From: Mailhella massiliensis
Lineage (GTDB): Bacteria; Desulfobacterota; Desulfovibrionia; Desulfovibrionales; Desulfovibrionaceae
Direction of reading: 5' to 3'
Length of the DNA: 64,000 nucleotides
Assembly (NCBI RefSeq): GCF_900155525.1
Contig: NZ_LT706951.1
Coordinates: 194,129 to 258,128, forward strand
Both the position numbers and the translations under genes were made by a program. The notes beneath the pieces were generated by a model, which saw nothing but the letters and a program-made list of their open reading frames with translations, was not told the DNA's origin and ran no database searches. This document shows, piece after piece, positions 34,767-47,154 of this stretch (position 1 is the first letter of the stretch; each line of letters starts with the position of its first letter).

Positions 34767-35510
34767 ATGAGCGAACTCTCCCCCACCGCGCTTGTCACCG
34801 GCGGTTCCCGCGGCATCGGCCGCACCGTGGCGCTTACCCTCGCCGCCGCCGGATACCAGATATATTTCACCTATGTGAGCCGTCCCGAAGCGGCCATGCA
34901 GACCGTGGCCGATATCGAGGCCATGGGCGGGCACGCCCGCGCCTTCTGCCTGGATTCCGGCGATTCCGAAGCCGTTTCCCGTTTCTTTGCCGAAGAGATC
35001 AAGGGCAAGGTGCATCTTTCCGTACTCGTGAACAACGCGGGCATCACCCGAGACGGCCTTGTGCTCCGCATGAAGGACGAGGACTTCGACGCCGTGGTCA
35101 ACACCAACCTGCGCGGCGCCTTCCTCTTTCTGCGTGAAGCGGCCAAGATCATGGCCCGTCAGCGCGAAGGCCGCATCATCAATATTTCCTCCGTGGTCGG
35201 TCAGATGGGCAATGCCGGTCAGATCAACTACGCCGCCGCCAAGGCGGGCCTCATAGGCATGACCAAATCCGCCGCCAAGGAACTGGGCGGGCGTTCCGTG
35301 ACCGTGAACGCCGTTGCGCCCGGCTTCATTGAAACCGACATGACCGCCGCCCTCACGGAGGAGACGAAGAAGGCCTACGCCGCCTCCATTCCTCTGGGCC
35401 GTCTCGGTTCCGCGCAGGATGTGGCCGACGCCGTGGCCTTCCTGGCTTCCGATAAGGCCGCGTACATCACGGGGCAGGTCATTGCCGTGAACGGCGGTTT
35501 GTACTGCTGA
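34767..35510 (+). CDS. fabG: 3-oxoacyl-ACP reductase
   Basis: 247 residues. Short-chain dehydrogenase with [10 protein letters not shown] cofactor loop, NNAG ([11 protein letters not shown]), catalytic Ser in [12 protein letters not shown] and YAAAK. FabG-specific C-terminus: [11 protein letters not shown] and [14 protein letters not shown]. It reduces 3-oxoacyl-ACP with NADPH. ATG 34767 has TAGGAG at 7-base spacing, better than the in-frame TTG at 34761. Confidence 0.95.
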   Translation: MSELSPTALVTGGSRGIGRTVALTLAAAGYQIYFTYVSRPEAAMQTVADIEAMGGHARAFCLDSGDSEAVSRFFAEEIKGKVHLSVLVNNAGITRDGLVLRMKDEDFDAVVNTNLRGAFLFLREAAKIMARQREGRIINISSVVGQMGNAGQINYAAAKAGLIGMTKSAAKELGGRSVTVNAVAPGFIETDMTAALTEETKKAYAASIPLGRLGSAQDVADAVAFLASDKAAYITGQVIAVNGGLYC

Positions 35511-35649
35511 AGATATTTCCGGAGCTATCCGGCTCCCCCCCCCTTCAGGTTCGCCGGAGGACGGGGAGTACTTTGAATGTGGTTGGCAGCCGGAGCAGCA
35601 GAGCTTCCGGCATGGATGTAGAAACCTGAAACACCCCCTGGAGGGAACC

Positions 35650-35886
35650 ATGGCCGCCGTTGAAGATAAAGTTAAGCAGATCATCGTCGAACAGCTTCAG
35701 CTTTCTGAAGAAGAAGTGACCCCCGAAGCTTCCTTCATCGAAGATCTGGGTGCCGACTCTCTCGATCTTACCGAACTCATCATGGCTTTTGAAGAAGCCT
35801 TCGGTGTGGAAATCGCCGACGAAGACGCCCAGAAGATCCTGAAGGTCAAGGACGCCATCAACTATATTGAAAGCAAGCAGAAATAA
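35650..35886 (+). CDS. acpP: Acyl carrier protein
   Basis: 78 residues, acidic, four-helix ACP. The phosphopantetheine attachment serine lies in [13 protein letters not shown] near residue 37. AcpP carries growing acyl chains for FabD, FabH, FabG and FabF and supplies PlsX. GGAGG precedes the ATG. The 139-base gap to fabG includes a run of nine C (35535-35543); a hairpin follows the stop. Confidence 0.97.
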   Translation: MAAVEDKVKQIIVEQLQLSEEEVTPEASFIEDLGADSLDLTELIMAFEEAFGVEIADEDAQKILKVKDAINYIESKQK

Positions 35887-36366
35887 GTCACTTCCTTTCA
35901 TCTTGTTTTCATGAAGATGCCGGGGAGCCTCGCGTTCCCCGGCGTATTCGAGTTTAGAGCGATGTTGTTCCTGATCGCTCAGGCTCCGCATGAGGCAGAG
36001 GCGTGAAGCGCCTTGCAGAAGCGGAGCCCTATGCTCGCGCAGCGTATTCCGGCTGACGAGATGTTTCACTATCACCGTTCGCGGCATGGCGGCCTGACTG
36101 GCGGGCCGGGCTGCGGAGCACGCCGGCTTTTTTGCCGCTTCGGCAAAGGCGGCAGGGCGTGCCGACGGTTCCAGGGCAAAACTCTGACGGCCCGCACGCG
36201 CGGGTCGAGGGGCGCCTCTGAACGACGCCGTGAAAGGAGAGGTTCGCGGTAAGGACGTGCCATGGTCCGCACAAGGCGTGCGGAAGGCGGAAGCGGATAT
36301 ACGCCGACGCTGCACGTCCCCGGCAGGGGCATTTTCCCGTCACCTATTCATATGGAGTGCTTTCGC
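35887..36366. other. Long non-coding interval between acpP and fabF
   Basis: 480 bases in an otherwise tight cluster. An 8-bp hairpin (GCCGGGGA/TCCCCGGC, 35919-35943) follows acpP without a T-tract, and a second, TTTGCCG/CGGCAAA, lies at 36131-36147. No ORF with a ribosome site and no known RNA family was recognised. Confidence 0.5.
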
Positions 36367-37614
36367 GTGGATCGTAAACGCATTGTCATCACCGGTCTTT
36401 CAGCCATCACGCCTCTGGGAACCAACCTGGAGAGCAGCTGGGAGGCCCTTCTTGCCGGCAAGTCCGGCATCGGCCGTATCTCCCAGTTTGATTCCACCGA
36501 ATTTCCCACGCATATCGCGGGCGAAGTGAAGGATTTTACCCCCGAAGAATTCATCCCGGCCAAGCAGTGCCGCAAGATGGACCGCTTCTGTCAGCTGGCC
36601 GTCTGCGCGGGTATGCAGCTTGTGCAGCATTCCGGTCTCAAGATCGACGAGAGCAACGCCGGTCGCGTGGGCGTGGTGCTGGGCGTCGGTCTCGGCGGGC
36701 TCAAGACCATTGAAGATTTCCACGAAAAGCTGCGTACTTCCGGCCCCAACCGCGTTTCTCCCTTCTACATTCCCATGCTGATTTCCAACATGGCTCCCGG
36801 CCAGGTGGCCATTTTCACGGGTGCGAAGGGTATCAACGTCGTTGCCACGAGCGCCTGCGCCTCCGCGCTGCACGCCATCGGCAGCGCCTATGATCAGCTT
36901 GTGCTCGGCCGCGCCGATGCCGTCATCACCGGCGGCGCCGAATCCACCATCACGGAAATGGGCATTTCCGGCTTCACCTCCATGAAGGCGCTCTGCACCA
37001 CCCATCAGGACGAGCCGGAAAAGGCCTCCCGTCCCTTCGATGCCGGTCGCGGCGGCTTCATCATGGGCGAGGGCGCGGGTATGCTCATGCTGGAAACCCT
37101 GGAACATGCCCAGGCCCGCGGTGCGAAGATCTATGCCGAAGTCGTGGGCTTCGGCGCTTCCGACGACGCCCACCACATGGTGGCGCCTCTGGAAACCGGC
37201 GAAGGCATGGCGGCCTGTATGCGCAACGCCCTGGCCGATGCGGGCCTCGCCCCTGAAGCCATCGACCATGTGAGCGCCCACGGCACCTCCACCCATGCCA
37301 ACGACGCGGCCGAAACCCGAGCGCTGCACGAAGTGTTCGGCGACCATGCGAAGAACCTGGCCATCACGGCCGTCAAGTCGCAGATCGGCCACCTTCTCGG
37401 TGCTTCCGGCGGCGCGTCCAGCGTGTTTGCCGCGCTTTCCCTGTTCACCGGCATGGTGCCCGGCACCATCAATCAGGAAACTCCTGATCCCGAGTGCGAT
37501 CTCAACTACATGGGCGAAGGATCGAAGAAGCTCGATCCCGGCTATGCCATGATAAATTCCTTCGGTTTCGGCGGCACCAACGCAAGCCTCATACTGAAGA
37601 AGTTTACCGCGTAA
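36367..37614 (+). CDS. fabF: Beta-ketoacyl-ACP synthase II
   Basis: 415 residues from GTG 36367. This start gives the usual FabF length and has GGAG (36354-36357) nine bases upstream; the alternative ATG 36352 overlaps that GGAG and has no ribosome site. Motifs: [14 protein letters not shown], catalytic Cys in [15 protein letters not shown] near 162, His in [14 protein letters not shown] and [12 protein letters not shown], and C-terminal [13 protein letters not shown]. It elongates acyl-ACP with malonyl-ACP. glyA follows after a hairpin. Confidence 0.95.
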   Translation: MDRKRIVITGLSAITPLGTNLESSWEALLAGKSGIGRISQFDSTEFPTHIAGEVKDFTPEEFIPAKQCRKMDRFCQLAVCAGMQLVQHSGLKIDESNAGRVGVVLGVGLGGLKTIEDFHEKLRTSGPNRVSPFYIPMLISNMAPGQVAIFTGAKGINVVATSACASALHAIGSAYDQLVLGRADAVITGGAESTITEMGISGFTSMKALCTTHQDEPEKASRPFDAGRGGFIMGEGAGMLMLETLEHAQARGAKIYAEVVGFGASDDAHHMVAPLETGEGMAACMRNALADAGLAPEAIDHVSAHGTSTHANDAAETRALHEVFGDHAKNLAITAVKSQIGHLLGASGGASSVFAALSLFTGMVPGTINQETPDPECDLNYMGEGSKKLDPGYAMINSFGFGGTNASLILKKFTA

Positions 37615-37619
37615 TCTGC

Positions 37620-37646
37620 AGGGCCGGGGTACCGGCCCTCAATTTT
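37620..37646 (+). terminator. Hairpin between fabF and glyA
   Basis: 8-bp stem AGGGCCGG/CCGGCCCT (37620-37627 with 37632-37639) followed by CAATTTTC. A weak terminator or attenuator before glyA. Confidence 0.45.
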
Positions 37647-37661
37647 CAGGAACGGAGAACC

Positions 37662-38906
<1,245 letters not shown>

Positions 38907-38914
38907 AAAAGCAT

Positions 38915-38955
38915 GGGCGGCTTTGCGCACGGCATCTGCGCGGGGCCGCCCTTTT
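38915..38955 (+). terminator. Intrinsic terminator after glyA
   Basis: GGGCGGC (38915-38921) pairs with GCCGCCC (38945-38951), with inner GCGC/GCGC pairing, followed by TTTT. Confidence 0.85.
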
Positions 38956-39003
38956 CCTTGCTTGCAAACGGTGATACGTTCCCGGAATGAAACGGGAGGA
39001 TGT

Positions 39004-39549
39004 ATGATGCAAGGCAGCAGGGCCAGCTGGCCCAGATATTTCATGGACATAGCCTACCTTGTGGCGGAGCGCTCCACCTGTCTTCGCCGGAAGGTGGGAG
39101 CCGTGGCCGTGCTGGACAGGCGCATTCTGGCCACAGGATACAACGGGGCGCCTTCCGGCGTGCCGCACTGCCTTGAGGTCGGCTGTCTGCGCGCGACGCT
39201 GGGCATTCCCTCCGGTCAGCGCCACGAGATATGCCGGGGCATCCATGCCGAGCAGAACGTCATCATACAGGCCGCGGTGCACGGCATTTCCCTGCGCGGC
39301 GCGGAACTGTACTGCACCACCTATCCCTGCTTCATCTGTTCCAAGATGCTGATCAACTGCGGGGTGCGGCGGATATGGATTTCCGAGAACTATCCCGACG
39401 AACTTTCAAAGTCCATGCTCGCGGAAGCGGGGGTGGAGGTGATACACCTGCCGCACGGCGCCGACGGCCCGGAAGGTGTGGAAAACGGCGTTCCGGCCGA
39501 GGCCGCGCGGGCCGTGCCGGAAGGCGAAAAGGAAGGAGGCAGGGCATGA
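39004..39549 (+). CDS. Deoxycytidylate (dCMP) deaminase family protein
   Basis: 181 residues. The zinc site is complete: HAEQN (catalytic His/Glu) near residue 82 and [12 protein letters not shown] with the PCxxC pair near 105-109. N-terminal [19 protein letters not shown] and [18 protein letters not shown] match ComEB/dCMP deaminases, which make dUMP for thymidylate synthesis. GGGAGGA lies just upstream of ATG 39004. The C-terminal 25 residues are low-complexity. The stop overlaps ribD by ATGA (39546-39549). Confidence 0.9.
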   Translation: MMQGSRASWPRYFMDIAYLVAERSTCLRRKVGAVAVLDRRILATGYNGAPSGVPHCLEVGCLRATLGIPSGQRHEICRGIHAEQNVIIQAAVHGISLRGAELYCTTYPCFICSKMLINCGVRRIWISENYPDELSKSMLAEAGVEVIHLPHGADGPEGVENGVPAEAARAVPEGEKEGGRA

Positions 39550-40676
39550 ACCGGCACGAACCATTCATGAGGGCGGCCCTGGAGCTGGCCGAAAGAGGGC
39601 GCTGGAGCACTGCTCCCAACCCTGTGGTGGGTGCGGTTCTGGTGCGCGACGGCAATATTGTGGCCGAAGGCTGGCACGCGGTTTGCGGCGAGGGGCACGC
39701 CGAGGTGAACTGCCTGCGCGACGCGCGGGAGAAGGGCGTCGATCCTTCCTCGTGCACGCTGTATGTCACGCTGGAACCCTGCAACCATCAGGGAAAGACG
39801 CCCCCCTGCACGAAGGCCATTCTGGAGGCGGGCATTCCCCATGTGGTGGTCGGCATGGCCGACGTGAACGCCCAGGCTTCCGGCGGAGCGGAATTTCTGC
39901 GCGAACACGGAGTGCAGGTGGAGATGGGCGTTTTGGAGAAGGAGTGCCGCGATCTTGTGGCCGACTTCATCATCTGGCAGACCACGCGCAGGCCCTACGT
40001 CATTCTCAAAATGGCCTCCACGCTCGACGGCCGCATTGCGACGCGGGCGGGGCGGTCTCAGCGTATTTCCAACCGCGCCTCTCATGAAGAGGTGATGCGC
40101 CTGCGCGAGAACATCGCGCGGGCGGGCGGCGCCGTTCTTGTGGGCGGCAACACGTTTCTTCTGGACAATCCCCGTCTTACGGCAAGAACGCAGAGCGCCA
40201 CGCGCCAGCCTCTGGCGGCGGTGATGACTTCGCGCCTGCCGGGTGCCGATACCTCCTGTCATCTTCTGGACGAGCGCCCCGGCGACTGCGTGTTCTTCAG
40301 CACGGCGGCGCAGGCGGCCTCTCCCGCGGCAGTATCCCTGCGCAACCGGGGCGCGCGCGTGTACGGGGTGGACAGCGCGGCCGGCAGGCATACGCTGGAT
40401 GCGGAAGAAGTGCTCAACACCCTGAGAGAGCAGGAACACTGCCTGTATGTGCTCTGCGAAGGCGGCGGCAGGCTGGCGCTTTCCCTGCTGGAGCAGGGCC
40501 TTGTGGACGAATTCCATCTGCATCTGGCCCCTTCCATTCTCGGGGATGCGGACGCAACGCCCGTGTTTTCCGGCCGCACGGCGGACGATATGGAGGACGC
40601 GCTGCGTATGCGCGTGATGCGTACGTCCGTACTGGACGGCGACATTCATCTTTATTTTCGTGCGGACAGGGGCTGA
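39546..40676 (+). CDS. ribD: Bifunctional riboflavin deaminase/reductase RibD
   Basis: 376 residues. The N-terminal deaminase domain (1-145) has [18 protein letters not shown] and the zinc ligands in [13 protein letters not shown]. The C-terminal reductase (about 150-370) has [27 protein letters not shown] and [13 protein letters not shown]. It performs the second and third steps of riboflavin synthesis. It starts within the stop of the deaminase gene and ends 3 bases before ribE. No FMN riboswitch precedes the rib genes. Confidence 0.95.
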   Translation: MNRHEPFMRAALELAERGRWSTAPNPVVGAVLVRDGNIVAEGWHAVCGEGHAEVNCLRDAREKGVDPSSCTLYVTLEPCNHQGKTPPCTKAILEAGIPHVVVGMADVNAQASGGAEFLREHGVQVEMGVLEKECRDLVADFIIWQTTRRPYVILKMASTLDGRIATRAGRSQRISNRASHEEVMRLRENIARAGGAVLVGGNTFLLDNPRLTARTQSATRQPLAAVMTSRLPGADTSCHLLDERPGDCVFFSTAAQAASPAAVSLRNRGARVYGVDSAAGRHTLDAEEVLNTLREQEHCLYVLCEGGGRLALSLLEQGLVDEFHLHLAPSILGDADATPVFSGRTADDMEDALRMRVMRTSVLDGDIHLYFRADRG

Positions 40677-40679
40677 TCT

Positions 40680-41348
40680 ATGTTTACGGGGCTTATCGAG
40701 GGGCAGGGCCGCATCGAGAGCATGGAAAAGAGGGGAGGGGACGTACTCTTCCGCTTTCATCCGCTTTTCGCGTGGGATTCTCCCGAAATCGGCGAATCCG
40801 TGGCCTGTAACGGCGTATGCCTTACCATGGAAACCTGGATTCCCTCCGGGCCTGCGTTCACGGCCTTTGCTTCGGCGGAGACGCTCTCCTGTTCCAATCT
40901 CGGGGGGCTTGCCGTGGGGGGCCTTGTGAACATGGAACGCGCCATGGCCATGGGCGAACGCTTCGGCGGCCATATCGTGAGCGGACATGTGGATACCGTG
41001 GCCCGTGTGGAAAGCGTGCGTCCCGTGGGGGATTCCCGACGCATACGCCTCGTCTTCGACGAAGCGTGGAGCCTTCAGATCGTGCCCAAGGGGTCGGTGA
41101 CGCTGGACGGCATAAGTCTCACCGTGAATGAGTGCGGTCCGGGATTTCTGGAAGTGAACATCATTCCCGAAACCTGGCGCGTGACCACGGTGGCGTCGTG
41201 GAAGTCCGGCTCGGCGGTGAACCTGGAAACGGATGTCATCGGCAAGTATGTGAAGCATCTCATGCAGCCGTATGGGGGGAGCCGCGGAAGCGCTCCCGAA
41301 GAACGCGTGACCATGGATTTCCTGCGCCGCAACGGTTTCGGTTTTTAG
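40680..41348 (+). CDS. ribE: Riboflavin synthase alpha subunit
   Basis: 222 residues, two tandem lumazine-binding beta-barrel repeats. It begins MFTGLIEGQGRIES; each repeat has a VACNGVCLTM or VTLDGISLTV motif, and GHVDTVA is present near 102. It dismutates two 6,7-dimethyl-8-ribityllumazine molecules to riboflavin. Starts 3 bases after ribD; ribBA follows after 65 bases. Confidence 0.95.
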   Translation: MFTGLIEGQGRIESMEKRGGDVLFRFHPLFAWDSPEIGESVACNGVCLTMETWIPSGPAFTAFASAETLSCSNLGGLAVGGLVNMERAMAMGERFGGHIVSGHVDTVARVESVRPVGDSRRIRLVFDEAWSLQIVPKGSVTLDGISLTVNECGPGFLEVNIIPETWRVTTVASWKSGSAVNLETDVIGKYVKHLMQPYGGSRGSAPEERVTMDFLRRNGFGF

Positions 41349-41413
41349 CGCGTCCGGCTGCGGCGTCGTCCGTACCTTGCCGGTTCACCTTCACCCGTTC
41401 CTAAGGATAACGT

Positions 41414-42634
41414 ATGCCTCTGTGCAGTGTGGAGACGGCCCTTGACGATCTGAAAAAGGGCAGAATGATCATTCTTGTGGATGATGAGGACAGGGAGAAC
41501 GAAGGCGACCTTGTGGTCGCTGCGGAGTTCGTCACGCCGGAAATCATCAATTTCATGTCGCGGCAGGGGCGCGGACTCATCTGCCTTTCCCTTTCCGCCG
41601 CGCGTGCCGACGCGCTGGAACTTCCGCTCATGACGCGGCGCAACGGTTCCCGGTTCGGTACGAATTTCACCGTATCCATCGATGCCCGCCGCGGGGAGGC
41701 TCCCGCCATTTCTGCGGAAGGCCGCGCGCATACCGTGCGTACGGCCGTTGCCGACGGCGCCGTGCCTGCCGATCTCGTGTCGCCGGGCTGCATGTTCCCC
41801 CTGCGTGCGAGGCCCGGAGGGCTGCTGACCCGTGCCGGGCAGACGGAGGGCAGCGTCGATCTCTGCCGCATGGCGGGGCTCAAGGATGCCGCCGTGATCT
41901 GCGAGATCATGAAGGAAGACGGCACCATGGCCCGTATGCCCGACCTTGAGAAGTTCGCGGCCGAGCATGACCTGCATATTGCCGCCAACAGGGACATCAT
42001 CCGCTGGCGGCTGGAACACGGGGAAGTGGCCGTGAAGCGTGCCGCCGAGGCGGCCATGCCCACGAAGTACGGGAATTTCCGCATCATCGCCTACGAGAAT
42101 TCCGTGGACGGACGCACCCATGTGGCGCTGGTGAAGGGCGATGTGACCACGCCTGAGCCCGTGCTCGTGCGCGTGCACAGCGAATGCCTCACCGGCGACG
42201 TGTTCGGTTCCATGCGCTGCGACTGCGGCGGACAGCTTGCCGCAGCGCTTATGCAGATAGAGAAGGAAGGGCGGGGCGTTCTTCTGTACATGCGGCAGGA
42301 AGGGCGCGGCATAGGCCTTGCGAACAAGATCAAGGCCTACGCGCTTCAGGAACAGGGGCTGGACACGGTGGAGGCCAATATTCGTCTTGGCTTCCGGCCC
42401 GATTTGCGCGATTATGGCGTCGGCGCGCAGATTCTGGTGGATCTGGGCATACGCAAGCTGCGCCTGCTGACCAACAATCCCACCAAAATCGTGGGACTGG
42501 AAGGCTACGGTCTGGACATTGTGGAGCGTGTGCCCATAGAACAGGAACCCGGCCGCTACAACGAAAGCTATCTGCTGACGAAGAAAGAAAAAATGGGCCA
42601 CCTGCTCCGGCGGGTATGCCCCAAGACAGAGTGA
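41414..42634 (+). CDS. ribBA: Bifunctional DHBP synthase / GTP cyclohydrolase II
   Basis: 406 residues. RibB half (1-200): [39 protein letters not shown]. RibA half (205-400): zinc ligands in [18 protein letters not shown], then [30 protein letters not shown] and [15 protein letters not shown]. It supplies both riboflavin precursors, 3,4-dihydroxybutanone phosphate and the pyrimidine from GTP. ribH starts 7 bases later. Confidence 0.96.
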   Translation: MPLCSVETALDDLKKGRMIILVDDEDRENEGDLVVAAEFVTPEIINFMSRQGRGLICLSLSAARADALELPLMTRRNGSRFGTNFTVSIDARRGEAPAISAEGRAHTVRTAVADGAVPADLVSPGCMFPLRARPGGLLTRAGQTEGSVDLCRMAGLKDAAVICEIMKEDGTMARMPDLEKFAAEHDLHIAANRDIIRWRLEHGEVAVKRAAEAAMPTKYGNFRIIAYENSVDGRTHVALVKGDVTTPEPVLVRVHSECLTGDVFGSMRCDCGGQLAAALMQIEKEGRGVLLYMRQEGRGIGLANKIKAYALQEQGLDTVEANIRLGFRPDLRDYGVGAQILVDLGIRKLRLLTNNPTKIVGLEGYGLDIVERVPIEQEPGRYNESYLLTKKEKMGHLLRRVCPKTE

Positions 42635-42641
42635 GGAAACC

Positions 42642-43112
42642 ATGTATTCCGTCAAGACCATAGAAGGACAGCTCAACGCACAGGGCCTGAAGATCGCCAT
42701 TGTGGCGTCGCGTTTCAACGACTTCATCGTCCAGCATCTGGTGGAGGGCGCCATTGACTACCTGACCCGTCATGGTGCCTCCCAGGAAGACATCACCGTC
42801 GTCCGCGTGCCCGGGGCCTATGAACTGCCCATCGTGTGCAAGAAGCTGGCCGCCTTTTCCCAGTACAACGGCATCATCGCCCTCGGCGCGGTGATCCGCG
42901 GAAGCACCCCTCATTTCGACTATGTCTGCGCCGAAGCCTCCAAGGGCATCGCCCAGGTTTCCCTGCAGTCCGGTCTGCCCGTGGGCTTCGGCCTTCTGAC
43001 CTGCGACACTCTGGAGCAGGCCATTGAACGCGCCGGCGCGCATGTGGGCAACAAGGGTGCGGAAACCGCTGCCGCCGTTGTGGAAACCATCCGCGTCATG
43101 GAGCAGATCTGA
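42642..43112 (+). CDS. ribH: 6,7-dimethyl-8-ribityllumazine synthase
   Basis: 156 residues. [50 protein letters not shown] and [18 protein letters not shown] with the catalytic His in TPHFDY. It condenses the RibA/RibD product with the RibB product; it typically forms an icosahedral or pentameric shell. Its stop overlaps the nusB start (TGATG). Confidence 0.96.
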   Translation: MYSVKTIEGQLNAQGLKIAIVASRFNDFIVQHLVEGAIDYLTRHGASQEDITVVRVPGAYELPIVCKKLAAFSQYNGIIALGAVIRGSTPHFDYVCAEASKGIAQVSLQSGLPVGFGLLTCDTLEQAIERAGAHVGNKGAETAAAVVETIRVMEQI

Positions 43113-43573
43113 TGTCCGCGAAAGAACCTTCCCGCCGCGCGCACCGTCTTCTGGCCTTTCAGGCTCTGTACGGTCAGGAATTTCAGGAATGCGCTTCCGT
43201 GGAAAAGCTCAAGGCCGCCTTCCTTGCGGTGCCCCGTCAGGACGAGGCCCTCGAACAGGAGGGAGAACCCTCCGGCTTTGCCTGGGAGCTGGTGTACGGC
43301 GTATGGCAGCACCGCGACGAACTGGACGCCATCATTGAAAAGTTCGCCCGCAACTGGAGGCTCGACCGCGTCGGCCGCGTGGAACTGAATCTTCTGCGTC
43401 TCGGCGTGTACGAAATGCTTTACCGTGCCGACGTGCCTTCCCGGGTTTCCATGAACGAAGCTCTGGAGCTGGACAAGCAGTACGGCGACGCCCGTTCCCA
43501 CACCTTTGTCAACGGCATACTCGATGCGGTGAGCAAGGCCGTGGACAAGGGGGAACTCACCATTCGCAACTGA
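43112..43573 (+). CDS. nusB: Transcription antitermination factor NusB
   Basis: 153 residues, all-helical. [17 protein letters not shown] at the N-terminus, [26 protein letters not shown] in the centre and [24 protein letters not shown] near the C-terminus match NusB. With NusE it binds boxA RNA in rRNA antitermination. Translationally coupled to ribH; the ribH-nusB pair is widely conserved. Confidence 0.94.
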   Translation: MSAKEPSRRAHRLLAFQALYGQEFQECASVEKLKAAFLAVPRQDEALEQEGEPSGFAWELVYGVWQHRDELDAIIEKFARNWRLDRVGRVELNLLRLGVYEMLYRADVPSRVSMNEALELDKQYGDARSHTFVNGILDAVSKAVDKGELTIRN

Positions 43574-43637
43574 CGGGTCTCATACCCGGAATGATTTATT
43601 GAAAGCGGGCGCAGGCCCGGAGATTCAAGGAACAGAA

Positions 43638-46142
43638 ATGGCACTCTCGTCTCGTTACGATCCTCATGCGCTGGAAGAAAAATGGCAGAAGATCTGGGCT
43701 GAAAAAGGCTCGTTCGACTGCGAGGTCGATCCTTCCCGTCCCAAGTATTTTCTGATGGAAATGTTCCCGTATCCGTCGGGCAACATCCACATGGGCCATG
43801 TCCGCAACTACTCCATAGGCGACGTCATGGCCCGCTTCCGCCGTATGCAGGGATACAATGTCCTGCATCCCATCGGCTGGGACGCCTTCGGTCTTCCCGC
43901 GGAAAACGCCGCCATCAAGCACGGCACGCACCCCGCGAAGTGGACGTATTCCAATATCGACAACATGCGCGTCCAGCTCCAGCGTATGGGCTATTCCTAC
44001 GACTGGCGCAGGGAAGTGGCGACCTGCCGCCCGGAATATTACCGCTGGGAACAGGAATTCTTCCTGAAGTGTCTGGAAAAGGGCCTCGTCTACCGCAAGA
44101 AGGCTCCGCAGAACTGGTGCCCGAGCTGCCACACCGTGCTGGCCAACGAACAGGTGGTGGACGGCCGCTGCTGGCGCTGCGACTCCGTGGTGGAACAGAA
44201 GGACCTGACGCAGTGGTTCTTCCGCATCACCGCCTATGCCGACGAGCTGCTCGCCGACCTTGAAAAGCTGGAAAAGGGCTGGCCTTCCCGCGTGCTCACC
44301 ATGCAGCACAACTGGATAGGCCGTTCCACCGGTGCGGAAATCGTGTTCCCGCTGGAAGGCCGCGAAGGCGAGATCAAGGTGTTCTCCACCCGCGCCGATA
44401 CCGTGTTCGGCGTCACCTTCATGACGCTGGCTCCTGAACATCCGCTGGTGGAATCCCTCATCGCCGGTCGTGAGAACGAGGCCGAGATCCGCGCCTTCAT
44501 CGAACGTACCCGCAACATGGACCGCCTGGACCGTCAGTCGGAAACGCTGGAAAAGGACGGCGTGTTCACGGGCGCGTACTGCCTGAACCCTTTCACCGGT
44601 CACCGTATTCCCATCTGGCTCGGCAACTTCGTGCTGGCCGACTACGGCACCGGCGCGGTCATGGCCGTGCCTGCGCACGATCAGCGCGACTTCGACTTCG
44701 CGCACAAGTTCGGCATCGACATCAAGGTCGTGGTGAGCCCCGAAGGGCAGGAGCTTGTTCCCTCCGAAATGACGGAAGCCTTCGTGGATGCGGGCGTTCT
44801 GGTGAATTCCGGTGAATTTACCGGTATGCCCAACGAAGAAGGCAGGGCCGCCATCATCAGCAAGCTTGAGGAAATGGGCAAGGGCCGCGCCACGGTGAAC
44901 TACCGCCTGCGCGACTGGAACATTTCCCGTCAGCGCTACTGGGGTGCTCCCATTCCCGTGGTGTACTGCGAAAAGTGCGGCGTGCAGCCCGTGAAGATCG
45001 AAGATCTGCCCGTGCGCCTGCCCCTGGACGTGAAGACCTGCGAGGACGGCCGTTCTCCTCTGCCCGACACGCCTTCCTTCGTGGAAACGGTATGCCCCTG
45101 CTGCGGAGGCCCCGCCCGCCGCGAGACGGATACCATGGATACCTTCGTGGAATCCTCCTGGTACTTCGCCCGCTACACCTCCGCCCGCAAGGACGACGCG
45201 CCCTTCGATATGGAGGCGCTCAGGTACTGGATGCCCGTGGATCAGTACATCGGCGGCGTGGAACATGCCATTCTGCATCTTCTCTACTCGCGTTTCTTCA
45301 CCAAGATGCTGCGCGACTTCGGCTATTTCCCCGCCGATATGGACGAACCCTTCAAGAATCTGCTCACGCAGGGCATGGTGCTGCTCGGCGGCAGCAAGAT
45401 GTCCAAGTCCAAGGGCAACATCGTCGACCCCGACGCCATGGTGAAGAAGTACGGCGCGGATACGGTGCGTCTGTTCTGCCTGTTCGCCGCTCCGCCGGAA
45501 CGCGACTTCGACTGGAGCGACAGCGGCATTGAAGGTTCCTACCGCTTCGTGAGCAGAGTGTGGCGCATGTTTGCCGAAATGCAGTCCGTGCTGAAGCCCG
45601 TGCTTCCCTGTTCCGACCTGACTCCCGCCGCGAGCGACGCCATTCGCGCTCTGCGCCTGAGCGAGCACGCCACGGTGAAGAAGGTGGGCGAGGACATTGC
45701 GGAACGCAATCAGTTCAATACCGCCATCGCCGCCATCATGGAGCTGGTGAATGCGGTGAACCAGTACCGCGAGGAACTTTCCGCCACGGAAGAAGGCCGC
45801 AATGCGCTGTCCTCCGCCATGGCCACGGTGCTTGCCATGCTCTTCCCCTTCACTCCGCACATGTGCGAGGAAGTCTGGCAGGAACTGGGACATGCCGACG
45901 CGCTGGACGACGTGAGCTGGCCTGCCTGGAGCGAGGAAGCCCTGAAGCGCGACGTGGTGACCGTGGTGGTGCAGGTGAACGGCAAGCTGCGCGGCAAGGT
46001 GGAAGTACCTGCCGGTTCCTCCCGTGAGGAGCTGGAAAAGGCCGCGCTCGCCGAGCGTTCCATCCAGAATCACATCGCCGGAAAGACGGTGCGCAAGGTC
46101 GTCGTGGTGCCCGGCAAGCTGGTCAACATCGTGGCCGGATAA
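43638..46142 (+). CDS. leuS: Leucyl-tRNA synthetase
   Basis: 834 residues, bacterial type. [20 protein letters not shown] carries the HIGH motif (HMGH) near 48. The editing domain (about 220-410) includes [12 protein letters not shown] and the [20 protein letters not shown] stretch. KMSKS appears as SKMSKSKGN near 588, preceded by a CEKCG...CPCCGGP zinc-module region. A C-terminal anticodon-binding domain and a Leu-specific domain complete it. AAGGA precedes ATG 43638. Confidence 0.97.
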   Translation: MALSSRYDPHALEEKWQKIWAEKGSFDCEVDPSRPKYFLMEMFPYPSGNIHMGHVRNYSIGDVMARFRRMQGYNVLHPIGWDAFGLPAENAAIKHGTHPAKWTYSNIDNMRVQLQRMGYSYDWRREVATCRPEYYRWEQEFFLKCLEKGLVYRKKAPQNWCPSCHTVLANEQVVDGRCWRCDSVVEQKDLTQWFFRITAYADELLADLEKLEKGWPSRVLTMQHNWIGRSTGAEIVFPLEGREGEIKVFSTRADTVFGVTFMTLAPEHPLVESLIAGRENEAEIRAFIERTRNMDRLDRQSETLEKDGVFTGAYCLNPFTGHRIPIWLGNFVLADYGTGAVMAVPAHDQRDFDFAHKFGIDIKVVVSPEGQELVPSEMTEAFVDAGVLVNSGEFTGMPNEEGRAAIISKLEEMGKGRATVNYRLRDWNISRQRYWGAPIPVVYCEKCGVQPVKIEDLPVRLPLDVKTCEDGRSPLPDTPSFVETVCPCCGGPARRETDTMDTFVESSWYFARYTSARKDDAPFDMEALRYWMPVDQYIGGVEHAILHLLYSRFFTKMLRDFGYFPADMDEPFKNLLTQGMVLLGGSKMSKSKGNIVDPDAMVKKYGADTVRLFCLFAAPPERDFDWSDSGIEGSYRFVSRVWRMFAEMQSVLKPVLPCSDLTPAASDAIRALRLSEHATVKKVGEDIAERNQFNTAIAAIMELVNAVNQYREELSATEEGRNALSSAMATVLAMLFPFTPHMCEEVWQELGHADALDDVSWPAWSEEALKRDVVTVVVQVNGKLRGKVEVPAGSSREELEKAALAERSIQNHIAGKTVRKVVVVPGKLVNIVAG

Positions 46143-46154
46143 ACAGTCTGTGCG

Positions 46155-46186
46155 GGCCTTCCCTTCTTCGCCGGGGGGAAGGCCCG
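46155..46186 (+). terminator. Hairpin after leuS
   Basis: Perfect 10-bp arms GGGCCTTCCC (46155-46164) and GGGAAGGCCC (46177-46186), 12 bases after the leuS stop. It lacks a T-tract. Confidence 0.55.
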
Positions 46187-46534
46187 TCATCCCGCCCTCA
46201 GTCCTGCGGGCGGACTCGCCCGGTACGTCCCGCCGGATGTCGGGGCGTTGTTTCGTTTTCGGAAGAATCCGTGCGATAAGGCGCGCCGGCAGAAGTCCCG
46301 TTCCGCCTGTTCTGCGGAGAAGGCCGGACCTCGCAGAAAAAGCAGTGCTCCGGGCGTGGCTTTTCCCCGGCGTTCGTGTCCGGTGAAGGGGCGGAAGAAA
46401 AACAATATTTCCCGCAGCGGCCCGCTGCGGACCGGCGGCCTGCCGTGCGGAAGTCTCCGTTCCGGCGAGCGACGGATGTGTTATTTGCGGAAATGTTCCC
46501 CGCCTGCGGGGAGGGGAATCATGAGGGAATGTCG
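46187..46534. other. Non-coding interval between leuS and lptE
   Basis: About 350 GC-rich bases; no ORF with a ribosome site and no recognisable RNA. An upstream extension of lptE through here has no family similarity. Confidence 0.4.
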
Positions 46535-47065
46535 ATGAAAGGACCCAGGGTAACGTGGAAAGGACTGGCGGCTGTCGTCTGCTGCCTCGGCCTTTTTGCC
46601 GGCGGCTGCGGCTATGAGCTGGATGGTTATTCCTCCGGCAGTTCGCGCGCCGTGAGCGTGCTCGGCGACGGAAACCAGACGCTCAGGATAGACAAGGTGG
46701 AGCAGGTCACCATGTACCCCTGGGTTCAGTATTATCTGCGCGGTCTCACGCGCGACGAAGTGAACCTGCGCCGTCTTGCCCGCTGGGTGGACAGTGGAAA
46801 CGCCGATTATCTTCTCACCATCACCATGCCCGGCTTCCGTGTGCGTTCCTCCATATCCAACAGCGTGGACAACACCCTGCTCAGCGATACCGAAGTGCAG
46901 CTGGAACTTATTGTCCGCAGCGGCAAATCGGGGACGGTGGTATGGCGTTCCGGCGTGGTTTCCTATTTCGACAGGTTCGAGACCGTGGATGAGGCAAGCG
47001 CCATACGCGACGGCCTGAAGGAGGCCCTGCGCCGCGCGCTTGACCGTATGCAGCAGAAATTCTGA
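46535..47065 (+). CDS. lptE: LPS-assembly lipoprotein LptE-like
   Basis: 176 residues from ATG 46535 (GAGGG seven bases upstream; ATG 46529 in frame is too close to it). A short signal peptide ends in LFAGGC|GYEL, a lipobox-like site followed by the CGYxL start typical of LptE. The body has alternating beta strands (LRIDKVEQVTMYPWVQYYLRG, YLLTITMPGFRVRS) as in LptE. It would plug the LptD barrel and guide LPS to the outer leaflet. Position between leuS and holA matches the conserved leuS-lptE-holA order, which strengthens a call that sequence alone makes only moderately. Confidence 0.82.
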   Translation: MKGPRVTWKGLAAVVCCLGLFAGGCGYELDGYSSGSSRAVSVLGDGNQTLRIDKVEQVTMYPWVQYYLRGLTRDEVNLRRLARWVDSGNADYLLTITMPGFRVRSSISNSVDNTLLSDTEVQLELIVRSGKSGTVVWRSGVVSYFDRFETVDEASAIRDGLKEALRRALDRMQQKF

Positions 47066-47154
47066 TCCTTCTGCCGGCCGGATTCTCCTTTTTTCTGCCT
47101 TCGGGGAGAAAAGGGGAGAGGTACGGGTACGGAACAAACGCTTCAGAGGCATTT

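Noticed and set aside
35535-35543. Run of nine C between fabG and acpP as a phase-variation tract
   Set aside because: It is non-coding and not positioned between promoter elements; no evidence that its length matters.
36131-36147. TTTGCCG/CGGCAAA hairpin as a terminator
   Set aside because: T residues precede rather than follow the stem on the plus strand, and no minus-strand gene ends here.
39004-41413. Search for an FMN riboswitch ahead of the riboflavin genes
   Set aside because: ribD overlaps the upstream deaminase gene and no FMN-riboswitch-like core was seen before the deaminase or in the ribE-ribBA gap.
43574-43637. T-box leader before leuS (and before argS, glyA)
   Set aside because: The gaps are too short or lack the T-box sequence and specifier structure.
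43596-46190. 864-residue minus-strand frame opposite leuS
   Set aside because: Antisense shadow of a conserved synthetase; no recognisable domain or ribosome site. The same applies to long antisense frames opposite lon, recN, argS, fabF and glyA.
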